Assembly: GCF_030055635.1 (NCBI RefSeq)
Contig: NZ_JASFYM010000014.1
Coordinates: forward strand, 1 to 54,506
From: Methanothrix sp.
GTDB lineage: Archaea > Halobacteriota > Methanosarcinia > Methanotrichales > Methanotrichaceae
Length of the DNA: 54,506 bases
Reading direction: 5' to 3'
The notes under the pieces were generated by a model. That model made no database searches, had not been told where the DNA came from, and saw only the letters and a list, made by a program, of their open reading frames with translations. Position 1 is the stretch's first letter. Each line of letters opens with the position of its first letter. This document shows, one piece after another, positions 40,953 through 48,064 of the stretch. Position numbers and translations under genes: made by a program.

Positions 40953-42059
40953 TCAATCGCCCAGCAGCCTGTCCACGAGCCACTGCGGGTCGAACTTCAC
41001 GAGGTCCGGGTAGTCCTGGCCCACACCCAGGAATATGATGGGCTTTCCTGTGACATGGGCGATCGATATCGCGGATCCGCCCTTCGCGTCAGCATCTGTC
41101 TTCGTCAGTATCGTGCCCGTGATCGGGACAGACTCGTTGAACAGCCTGGCCCTCTCGACCGCGTCATTTCCAGCGATCGCCTCGTCCACGAATATGAGCA
41201 TGTCAGGCTTCGTGACCCTCACGATCTTCTTCATCTGGTCCATGAGGTTTATATTCGTGTGAAGCCTGCCGGCCGTATCAGCAAGCACAACATCCTTCTT
41301 GTGGGCCTTCGCATACTCGATGGCATCGAATATCACAGCAGCCGGATCCCCGCCGGTCTTGTGCTTTATGACCTTGAGGTCCAGACGCTGACCATGGGTC
41401 TCGAGCTGCTCTATCGCCCCTGCCCTGAATGTGTCGCCAGCCGCGAGAACCACAGAGTAGCCGCGATCCCTGAGGTATCTGGCGACCTTCGCTATGCTGG
41501 TGGTCTTGCCTGTGCCGTTGACCCCCACGAACAGGATCTTCACGGGTTTTGGAGCGTTTTTTATGAACTCATCAAAGTCGAAGACGTTCTTCGATAGGAC
41601 CTTGAGAAGTGCCGCCCGGAGCGCGTTCTCAACCAGATCGCCTGTATCAGATCCGATCTTCTTCCTGCTTCCCACGAGAGAGCTCTTCACGGAGCTCACG
41701 ATCTCCTCTGCGACAGGCAGAGCCACATCGCTCTCGAGGAGAGCCATCTCCAGACCCCAAAGCGGCTCCTCGAGATCCTTCTCGTCGAGAATGACCTCCC
41801 TCTCGAAGATCAGGGACCTGGCCTTGTCCACAATCGATACCCTGGGAGGCTGGACCGCCTCCACCTGTGGATTTGGAGCGGCTGATCTGCTCTCAGAGGT
41901 TTTCACGGGAATCTCCGGCGCAGGTCTCATCTCCTGCTGAGCTGCCGCGGGCTCTGATCTGTTGCCTATTATCGGTATGCTTCCCGCAGCCTTCTCCAGG
42001 ATCTTGGTTGTTATGGATTCCTTGAAGCCCGAGAGCTTCTCCTTTAGCTTATTGAACAA
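40953..42059 (-). CDS. ftsY: Signal recognition particle receptor FtsY
   Basis: A GTPase of about 368 residues that docks the SRP-ribosome complex on the membrane. The N-terminal helical bundle spans about 65-130 and the G domain follows: G1 GVNGTGKTTSIAK, G3 DTAGRLHTN, G4 TKTDADAKGG, ending with the FDPQWLVDRLL amphipathic helix. An acidic and Pro-rich linker (about 35-60) precedes the N domain. Starts at TTG 42059 (LFNKLKEKLSGF) and GTG 42074 are equally plausible; the former matches the family start MF.KL. The gene overlaps the end of pfdA in a different frame. Confidence 0.93.
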   Translation of the reverse strand: MFNKLKEKLSGFKESITTKILEKAAGSIPIIGNRSEPAAAQQEMRPAPEIPVKTSESRSAAPNPQVEAVQPPRVSIVDKARSLIFEREVILDEKDLEEPLWGLEMALLESDVALPVAEEIVSSVKSSLVGSRKKIGSDTGDLVENALRAALLKVLSKNVFDFDEFIKNAPKPVKILFVGVNGTGKTTSIAKVARYLRDRGYSVVLAAGDTFRAGAIEQLETHGQRLDLKVIKHKTGGDPAAVIFDAIEYAKAHKKDVVLADTAGRLHTNINLMDQMKKIVRVTKPDMLIFVDEAIAGNDAVERARLFNESVPITGTILTKTDADAKGGSAISIAHVTGKPIIFLGVGQDYPDLVKFDPQWLVDRLLGD

Positions 42060-42510
42060 ACCCTTCGCTCCCACCCTGCTTCTGCAGCTCTCTCTCAAGC
42101 CTCTCAAGAGCGAGCTGGATTCTGGCCATCTCCTGCTCGATCTTAGCCAGCGCCTCGTTTATCTTCTTCGAGCTCTCAGATATGGCGTTCCTCCTGGCCC
42201 TGAGCATCTCCATCGCCTCGCCAGCGGGCTTCTCTATGGAGACGCCACCGCCCACATTAACCACGACTCTGTCTTTGGAGGATAGCTTCGCATAGGCGAA
42301 CGATCCGGAGCCGATCGGAACGAGCATCTCCTGCCCTTCAGCTGCCTTTGAGAGGGCTCCTATGGCGCTTATGGCCTTGTCCAGACCCTCTGCGGTCATC
42401 TGTATTAGTCCCAGCTCCCTCACGAGGGATTCGGCCTCCGCCTGGTACTGCTGGTATGCGACTATGAGCTGGCGCGCCTGGTTCTCAGGCGACTGTGGCT
42501 TACCACTCAC
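42049..42510 (-). CDS. pfdA: Prefoldin alpha subunit
   Basis: A 153-residue prefoldin alpha chain. Two long coiled-coil helices (about 12-50 and 100-145) flank the beta-hairpin core (MLVPIGSGSFAYAKLSSKDRVVVNVGGGVSIEKP). Prefoldin alpha2beta4 holds nascent proteins for the group II chaperonin. It overlaps rpl18a upstream by 11 bases and ftsY downstream by a few, in the conserved archaeal order rpl18a-pfdA-ftsY. Confidence 0.93.
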   Translation of the reverse strand: MSGKPQSPENQARQLIVAYQQYQAEAESLVRELGLIQMTAEGLDKAISAIGALSKAAEGQEMLVPIGSGSFAYAKLSSKDRVVVNVGGGVSIEKPAGEAMEMLRARRNAISESSKKINEALAKIEQEMARIQLALERLERELQKQGGSEGFVQ

Positions 42511-42691
42511 CAGCCCTCACCTCATCGATCTTTATCAGGCCGCGCTTCAGACCATGCTTGCTTCCCATCAGAGAGTATGCCCACTCTATGGCTACCCTCT
42601 CGTTCGGGCACTCCAGAACCTTGGTGAACTTCTGCCAGACATTGCCGATGAAGCTGGCCTTGTAACGCCCGGTTACGATATACTTACCCAT
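42500..42691 (-). CDS. rpl18a: Ribosomal protein L18a (L20e/LX)
   Basis: A protein of about 63 residues, MGKYIVTGRYKASF...AGEW, with the short archaeal LX fold (half of eukaryotic L18a). The start at the ATG 42691 was preferred over the GTG at 42700, which overlaps the eif6 stop; GGAGTGAT lies upstream. Neighbouring genes (eif6 before, pfdA after) match the conserved cluster. Confidence 0.9.
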   Translation of the reverse strand: MGKYIVTGRYKASFIGNVWQKFTKVLECPNERVAIEWAYSLMGSKHGLKRGLIKIDEVRAGEW

Positions 42692-42696
42692 ATCAA

Positions 42697-43389
42697 TCAC
42701 TCCAGAAATCCAAGAGCATCCTCAATCCTGCCGAGCTCGGGCCCTGTGGTCTCCAGACCTGCCATGTACCCCCGGCTGTTCGCCAGCAGCCCGGAGCCGA
42801 CGAGGGGTGAGCCGAAGTTTACCGTGCCTACATCGACCGGAAGCCCGAAGAGATCCTCAAGCACGTTTATCTCCTCTGCAGATATCCTGGGATGTGCAAG
42901 TATGCCCTTGTTCGTCGCCACAGCCGTCATCCCGACGGTCTTCAGCCCGCCAATGGTGCCCCTGCGCACGACGACGCCCAGCGTATCAGAGATGACCTCA
43001 CATGCGCTGTCGCTGAGGCCCGGATGGACGAGCGCAGCGTTGTCATTAGCCAGTATGACATTCCCCGCAGCTGTTATCTTGCCAGGCAGCCTTGCAACCC
43101 TGCCGTGCTCCTCAAGCACCCTGATCTCGTCGTCTGTGGCGTACCTGGTCACCACGAAGCCCTCGGAGTTCGCACATATCAGGGAGCCGAGCACTGAGCT
43201 GCAGCCGATGACGGTGACCACTGGCTCCACATCCAAGCCGGCACTGAGCATCTCCACGCTCCGCTCGCTCGCCTCCGGCGGCACCAGAACGAGCGACTCG
43301 GTGCATCTCGCAAATACCCCAAGGAGGGAGCTCCCGGCGACCTGTGTGCGTCTATCTGCCACCTGCAAACTCCGCCTCAACTCTGCCAT
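42697..43389 (-). CDS. eif6: Translation initiation factor aIF6
   Basis: A 230-residue five-fold pseudo-symmetric (pentein) protein that binds the large ribosomal subunit and prevents premature joining. Repeats are visible as NSLVG-like units: ANSEGFVVTRYATDDE, ANDNAALVHPGLSD, ATNKGILAHPRISAEE, GSGLLANSRGYMAGLETTG. Its start overlaps the end of rpl31e by 38 bases, in another frame, and its stop is next to rpl18a. The order rpl39e-rpl31e-eif6-rpl18a is standard in euryarchaea. Confidence 0.94.
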   Translation of the reverse strand: MAELRRSLQVADRRTQVAGSSLLGVFARCTESLVLVPPEASERSVEMLSAGLDVEPVVTVIGCSSVLGSLICANSEGFVVTRYATDDEIRVLEEHGRVARLPGKITAAGNVILANDNAALVHPGLSDSACEVISDTLGVVVRRGTIGGLKTVGMTAVATNKGILAHPRISAEEINVLEDLFGLPVDVGTVNFGSPLVGSGLLANSRGYMAGLETTGPELGRIEDALGFLE

Positions 43390-43615
43390 CGTCGAACCTT
43401 ACCGCCTTCACCCTGATCCTGCTTGGGGGCTTCTCATTGCTCCTGGCCCAGATCATCTCATTCAGTGTGTTGTCTATGCTGATCTTATTTAGCGGGGCCT
43501 TCATGTGCCTGGAGAGATAGCTCTTCAGCTCTGAAACCGCCCTTTTCGCCCTTCTCCACCTCGGCACTCGCTTGACGTGCCTGAGTGGAACTGTATATAC
43601 CTGCTCAACCTCCAT
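43352..43615 (-). CDS. rpl31e: Ribosomal protein L31e
   Basis: An 87-residue protein (EVEQVYTVPLRHVKRVPRW, then RAKRAVSELKSYLSRHMK). It belongs to the large subunit near the exit tunnel rim. It follows rpl39e at six bases and overlaps eif6. Confidence 0.94.
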   Translation of the reverse strand: MEVEQVYTVPLRHVKRVPRWRRAKRAVSELKSYLSRHMKAPLNKISIDNTLNEMIWARSNEKPPSRIRVKAVRFDDGRVEAEFAGGR

Positions 43616-43621
43616 AAATGC

Positions 43622-43771
43622 TCACTCCAACGAGCTCCTTCTCCAGTGGCGCCTCTTCGGGTGTGATACAACCCTGCGCTTCGTCTTCATTATGACCCAG
43701 AGAGGCACCCTCTGGTTCTGCCTAAGAGCCTTGGCAAGCCGTATCTTCTTCGGCTTCATCTTCTTGCTCAA
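43622..43771 (-). CDS. rpl39e: Ribosomal protein L39e
   Basis: A 49-residue basic protein ([20 protein letters not shown], then [19 protein letters not shown]) that lines the exit tunnel. The start is TTG at 43771 (MSKKMKPKK) with GGAGGAA seven bases upstream; an ATG four codons later is the alternative. The start overlaps the end of the PP-loop gene by four bases. It is too short to be found by length-based gene calling. Confidence 0.93.
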   Translation of the reverse strand: MSKKMKPKKIRLAKALRQNQRVPLWVIMKTKRRVVSHPKRRHWRRSSLE

Positions 43772-44367
43772 AACAACTTCCTCCGAACAACTCTGGAATG
43801 CGTGTGATTTGCAGGGAATATCCTGTCTACCTCGCTCTGGCCATACCGCTCTGCGAGCGCATATCTAAGGCCGACCTCGAAATCAGAGGCCGGATACCTG
43901 TCGCTCGGCAGCACCTCGAACTCGAGGTACTTGCTGGCCATCTCGTTTATCGCCCTCCAGCCCCAGCCCGCAAGCGGTCTCAGATAGTGCATTTTGTGCC
44001 TGTCCTCCAGGCTTCTTATGGAGCTTGCGGTCATGACCGGGGCTCTGTCATCCCTGCGTGTGCCGTCTGCGACATACTCGCAGCTCTCCGCCAGGATCTC
44101 GACAGCGCACATGTGAACGTAGTTCAGGGCATTGTTCGGGTACCCATCCCTCCGGAGCATCTCTAGACCAGTCTCCAGAACCTCCCCTTCCAGGATCTCG
44201 ACCCGATGGGGATGGCCTATGGCCCTGGCTGCCCTTGCAGCCACCTCCCATGCTCTGTCATGCCCGAAGCTGAACGTCACAAGCTCGATCTCGTCGAAGA
44301 ACGGCTCAAGCAGTATCGCAGTCAGCCCGCTATCCTTCCCGCCGCTGAACAGAGTGGTGACCTTCAT
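43768..44367 (-). CDS. PP-loop ATP pyrophosphatase (DUF7411/COG2117-like)
   Basis: A 199-residue PP-loop ATPase of the alpha-hydrolase/asparagine-synthase fold. SGGKDSG (8-14) is the pyrophosphate loop, followed by [12 protein letters not shown]. An [12 protein letters not shown] segment is typical of thiolation-type enzymes, and a Cys lies at [13 protein letters not shown]. Archaeal relatives are annotated as predicted tRNA thiolation subunits, but activity is not proven. It sits between pdcd5 and rpl39e, so a role in tRNA or ribosome maturation is plausible. Confidence 0.8.
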   Translation of the reverse strand: MKVTTLFSGGKDSGLTAILLEPFFDEIELVTFSFGHDRAWEVAARAARAIGHPHRVEILEGEVLETGLEMLRRDGYPNNALNYVHMCAVEILAESCEYVADGTRRDDRAPVMTASSIRSLEDRHKMHYLRPLAGWGWRAINEMASKYLEFEVLPSDRYPASDFEVGLRYALAERYGQSEVDRIFPANHTHSRVVRRKLF

Positions 44368-44369
44368 CC

Positions 44370-44708
44370 TCAGATCCGCCGGATGTTGATATCTCTCTTC
44401 TTCGGCTGGGCCTGCTTCAGTATGGCCTTCAGCTGCTCATCTGTTATCGCTGATCTTATGCGTCCGCTCTGGGCGAGCATGATAAGCTGGGCCTCTATCT
44501 GAGCTACAAACTCAGGCCTCGTCATGCGGATGCTGCTCAGCCGCTCTCTGGCCTCGGGCGTCAGTATGGCCCTGAGTATCGCCTGCTTCTTGGCCTCGAG
44601 CTCCTGCTGCATCTGCTCCTGCTGCGCTGCATACAGCTGGGACTCCAGCTGCCGTCTCTGCAGCTCCTCAAGCCTCTTGCGTCTCAGATCTGCCAGCTCA
44701 TCGTCCAT
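44370..44708 (-). CDS. PDCD5-family DNA-binding protein
   Basis: A 112-residue protein of the archaeal/eukaryotic PDCD5 (TFAR19) family: a long charged N-terminal helix ([19 protein letters not shown], then [15 protein letters not shown]) and a three-helix core ([20 protein letters not shown], then [14 protein letters not shown] and [10 protein letters not shown]). It follows rps19e by three bases, the usual archaeal arrangement. Confidence 0.92.
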   Translation of the reverse strand: MDDELADLRRKRLEELQRRQLESQLYAAQQEQMQQELEAKKQAILRAILTPEARERLSSIRMTRPEFVAQIEAQLIMLAQSGRIRSAITDEQLKAILKQAQPKKRDINIRRI

Positions 44709-44711
44709 ATC

Positions 44712-45170
44712 TCAATACCTCGCCAGTTCGGGAATCTTCTCCACCAGTCTCATCTTGACCCTGTGGGCGATATCGTCCAGAAAGGCCTGGCCCTCAGGTG
44801 TGATATGTCTCCCGTCCTTCTGCTTCTTGACGTATCCGGCCTTTTCGAGCTGCTGAAGCGCCTCTCTTATAACAGAGCCGCTTCCCTTGACCGATCTGCC
44901 TGTGGCCACCCGGTTCTTGGTCTTCCCACCGTAATGCGTCCTGAGCCTGGACACGCCCACTGGCCCGTCGACATAGACATGGCGGAGTACCGATGCACAT
45001 CTCACGTACCACCAGTCAGCATTGCTGGGTGGCATCTCCGTATGCACTCCAGTCTTCACGTACGCGGCCCATGCAGGCGGCGTGATCTTGCCGCTCGCCT
45101 TCAGCTCCTCAGCAACCGCGTTTATCAGATCAGCTGGAGGCACATCATAAACAGTTGTCAAATCCTTCAA
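44712..45170 (-). CDS. rps19e: Ribosomal protein S19e
   Basis: A 152-residue small-subunit protein with the canonical start TTVYDVPPADLINAVAEEL and the motif WWYVRCASVLRHVYVDGPVG. It is the first gene of the cluster that runs to ftsY; all spacers are shorter than 15 bases or overlapping. A probable TATA box is at 45219-45226. Confidence 0.95.
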   Translation of the reverse strand: MKDLTTVYDVPPADLINAVAEELKASGKITPPAWAAYVKTGVHTEMPPSNADWWYVRCASVLRHVYVDGPVGVSRLRTHYGGKTKNRVATGRSVKGSGSVIREALQQLEKAGYVKKQKDGRHITPEGQAFLDDIAHRVKMRLVEKIPELARY

Positions 45171-45218
45171 TCCTCCACGATGATAAGGAACGGACCAGGA
45201 AACTTAAAAACAAAACAA

Positions 45219-45226
45219 GTATAAAT
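45219..45226 (-). promoter_or_regulatory. TATA box of the rps19e-ftsY operon
   Basis: On the reverse strand this reads ATTTATAC, within GCATTTATACTTG, 49-56 bases before the ATG of rps19e, giving a leader of about 25 bases. TTTTTAAGT at 45202-45210 is an alternative. Confidence 0.5.
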
Positions 45227-45410
45227 GCTTTTTCCGTAGGCAGCTGGGCATCTCCAGATGGGCATTTTGGGTATCAACAGAGCAGTTCAGCCCGGGTTCA
45301 TGGAACCTCCGGGTGAGCATAGCGGATCGGGAAGGAGCAGCTGACGCAACTGGGCTGCGAGCGAATACGATCGCCAGGCGGAATGCATGTCGTTATTGTA
45401 AGATGAAACT

Positions 45411-46262
45411 TCAATCTCCTGTCATCCTCTGGTACACACGTTCCAGAAGCGGGAGGGGAGATATGCTGTTCATCTCCAGGGCCAGCTCCTCAGGGCCAAG
45501 ACCGAGGGCGATGCCGGCAAGCTGTGTGATGTAGAGCACAGGCATCCCGAGATCAACGCCGTAGCGCCGCTCGATCGCGCCCTGCTTCGCATCCAGCATG
45601 AGATGGCATAGAGGGCACACCACCATAATCGCATCCGCGCCCGCCCGCTTCGCGCTCTGAAGTATGTGATACACGCTCTCCAGCGCTGCATCCTCTCTGG
45701 GCATGAATATCGGGCCGCCACAGCAGAGCATCTTGAGCGGCGACTCGACAGGCTCAGCGCCCAGCATTCTCACCATATCCTCAAGCACTTTTGGATGCTC
45801 GGGGCTGTCGATGCCGTTGCCAGGTCTGGTGAGAAGACAGCCATAATAGGGAGTGACCCTGAGACCGCTGAGCTTTATGGGGAGTTCTCTGTTCCTGAGA
45901 GACTCTGATAGCATCTCAACGACATGCATGACCCGCGCGCCTTTGTATTTCCTCTCCAGCACCGAGTTCACGCGCGCGCGCAGGCCGTTATCCTCAAGGC
46001 GGCGAACCGCAGTGCGCAGGTTGCTGTAGCATATGGAGCACGTTGTCATCACCGGCAGCTCGGTCTGTGTGAGATTCCTGGCAGCGAGGCCGATGGCGAG
46101 CGTCTCGTTCGGCACATGGGTGGCTCCGCAGCAGCTCCAGTCATCCAGCTCGATCAGCTCTATTCCGAGAGCCCTTGCGACGGATCTCGTGGAGATATCG
46201 TACTCGCGTCCTGTCGCCTTTGACACGCAGCCGGGGTAGTATGCGATCTCAGTCATTCCCAA
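45411..46262 (-). CDS. hdrB: CoB-CoM heterodisulfide reductase subunit B
   Basis: A 283-residue subunit with two CCG domains, each a CX(n)CCGX(n)CXXC-type pattern: YYPGC...WSCCG...TTCSICYSN, and YYGCLL...MLCCGGPIF...CPLCHLM. These bind the pair of non-cubane 4Fe-4S clusters that reduce the CoM-S-S-CoB heterodisulfide. The start MGMTEIAYY was kept; Met3 is possible. It overlaps hdrC by 14 bases and is last in the operon. Confidence 0.93.
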   Translation of the reverse strand: MGMTEIAYYPGCVSKATGREYDISTRSVARALGIELIELDDWSCCGATHVPNETLAIGLAARNLTQTELPVMTTCSICYSNLRTAVRRLEDNGLRARVNSVLERKYKGARVMHVVEMLSESLRNRELPIKLSGLRVTPYYGCLLTRPGNGIDSPEHPKVLEDMVRMLGAEPVESPLKMLCCGGPIFMPREDAALESVYHILQSAKRAGADAIMVVCPLCHLMLDAKQGAIERRYGVDLGMPVLYITQLAGIALGLGPEELALEMNSISPLPLLERVYQRMTGD

Positions 46263-46773
46263 GCTCCCTGAAGATGCGCTCGATCTCGTCCATGCCCTTA
46301 ACAGTGCCCGGATCCAGTGACACCTTGCCCCTGCTGAGAAGCTCTATCCCCATCTCCATTATCGGAACCGCTGCATCTGGATTCCTCAGAGCATATGCAG
46401 CTGAGAGGAGAACCTCGGATATCCTGCCCTTGCTCCTGATCTGATCCATGAAGATCCTCTCAAAGGATGCATCCCTGCTGCTGATCCCCTCACGCTCGCA
46501 GATCTGCCTCAACGCAGAGACCACCGCCTTCGGCCTTATACCCCGGGGGCATCTGACCGTGCATAGGAGACAGGATGTGCAGAGCCATATGGATTCGCTG
46601 GCAAGCGCCTCTCTCCTTCTGCCCTCAAGAACCAGGCGGATCAGCTTTCTTATGCTGTTGTCCATCAGATGAGCGGTGGAGCAGCTCGAGGAGCACGTGC
46701 CGCACTGGATGCATGTCCTGATCTCATCTCCTGCAAGCCTGACGACCTCCTCCCTGAATGCGGCATCGCTCAT
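46249..46773 (-). CDS. hdrC: CoB-CoM heterodisulfide reductase subunit C
   Basis: A 174-residue ferredoxin-like subunit with two 4Fe-4S motifs, CIQCGTCSSSC and CTSCLLCTVRCP, passing electrons between HdrA and HdrB. The typical end follows, and the overlaps with hdrB and the polyferredoxin suggest translational coupling. It is soluble, unlike the membrane HdrE/D system used by acetoclastic methanogens for energy conservation. Confidence 0.93.
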   Translation of the reverse strand: MSDAAFREEVVRLAGDEIRTCIQCGTCSSSCSTAHLMDNSIRKLIRLVLEGRRREALASESIWLCTSCLLCTVRCPRGIRPKAVVSALRQICEREGISSRDASFERIFMDQIRSKGRISEVLLSAAYALRNPDAAVPIMEMGIELLSRGKVSLDPGTVKGMDEIERIFRELGND

Positions 46774-48062
46774 CCGGATTCCTCCTGAGCGATCCTGGCA
46801 GCGATCTTTCTCCTCGCCTCATCGACAGGCGCCCTCTCCCAGAGGTACCTGACCTTCGGCTTCCTCATCGCCACGTCTATTCTTCGCAGAGATTCATCGA
46901 TCCGCCTGAGAAGCTCAGGATCGCGCTCTGGCGCTTCGATCTTCGGCGGTGGGGGCCTTTCAAGGACAGGAGGCACCAGCGTTCCTGAGACATCATACCG
47001 CCTCTTCTCGCCTGTGAGTATCGCATTTATCGCATCCCGCCACTCCGAGGCCCATGGCGTCTCCTTTACCGGTGTGTGAGAGACCTTTGTCCTTGTCACA
47101 TCTATGCCGAAGAGGTGACATGCTCTTGAGCAGGCGCCGCAGAGTATGCACTGGTCCTCGACAACTCCAATCCTGCCCTGATCATCGACATACCAGCAGT
47201 CGGTGGGGCAGACGTTGAAGCACCCGTGGCATCCGATCGGATCGCACTTCACCAGGCGATCGCTCACGAGCCTGATCTCACCCTCGAATGGCTTCACGAC
47301 ATCCATCGCGTCGTACGGGCAGACTATAGCGCATCTGCCGCATCCGATGCACCTCTCCTGGTCCACATCTATGCTGCCCTTGAGATCAAGGGTCGCATCG
47401 AGAGGCTCTCCCTTTACAGATATCGCCTCCTCAGGGCATATGCCCACGCAAAGCCCGCAGTAGTCGCACATATCCTCATCGACGAGGAGCTGCTCATACG
47501 GCCTGAGATCCCTAGGATCGGGCTTCTTTTCGAGGAGCACAAAGGCCCTGCAGAACCTGGCGCATATCCCGCAGAGGTTGCACTTCTCCCTGTCGACAGA
47601 GATCTCACCCTCGATGCCCTCCCTGAGCGGCCCGAAGTCCTCTCTTGTTCTGTTGAACACAACGGTTATCGCCTCTGTCGGGCAAACAGGCTCGCATAAT
47701 GTGCACGGCAGGCACCTCTCGTTCGGCTCCGCTTTTCTGAGAAGTCTTGGGTACCGGTCATCGGTCTTGATATCCACATCGTTTACCGTGAACCTGTACG
47801 CATTCACCGGACAGAAGTTCGCGCACATCCCGCAGAAGACGCATGCATCAAGATCTATGAGCACTGGCGGAGCATCCAGGCCTGTTGCTATCTCCAGAAG
47901 GGGCCCCGGCTGGAGGGCCTTCGTCGGGCAGAGGGAGATGCATATGCCGCAACCGTTGCATTTTTTGTAATCGTAGTCCAGGATCTTGGTGATATCCCCG
48001 CTCCTCTGCCTGCATACTACATGGGAGCCCTCAACATCCATATCCTTCTGTATTTCCAGCAT
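46770..48062 (-). CDS. Polyferredoxin with eight 4Fe-4S motifs in the hdr operon
   Basis: A 430-residue polyferredoxin. Eight cysteine motifs follow in order: CNGCGICISLCP, CVFCGMCANFCP, CLPCTLCEPVCP, CNLCGICARFCR, CDYCGLCVGICP, CIGCGRCAIVCP, an irregular CDPIGCHGCFNVCP and CILCGACSRACH. The architecture resembles FwdF-type polyferredoxins of formylmethanofuran dehydrogenase. The C-terminal 70 residues are charged and Pro-rich. The ATG at 48062 (MLEIQKDMD) was chosen; the frame is open upstream within the hdrA end. Its position between hdrA and hdrC suggests electron transfer from or to HdrA, with ferredoxin as partner. Confidence 0.9.
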   Translation of the reverse strand: MLEIQKDMDVEGSHVVCRQRSGDITKILDYDYKKCNGCGICISLCPTKALQPGPLLEIATGLDAPPVLIDLDACVFCGMCANFCPVNAYRFTVNDVDIKTDDRYPRLLRKAEPNERCLPCTLCEPVCPTEAITVVFNRTREDFGPLREGIEGEISVDREKCNLCGICARFCRAFVLLEKKPDPRDLRPYEQLLVDEDMCDYCGLCVGICPEEAISVKGEPLDATLDLKGSIDVDQERCIGCGRCAIVCPYDAMDVVKPFEGEIRLVSDRLVKCDPIGCHGCFNVCPTDCWYVDDQGRIGVVEDQCILCGACSRACHLFGIDVTRTKVSHTPVKETPWASEWRDAINAILTGEKRRYDVSGTLVPPVLERPPPPKIEAPERDPELLRRIDESLRRIDVAMRKPKVRYLWERAPVDEARRKIAARIAQEESG

Positions 48063-48064
48063 GC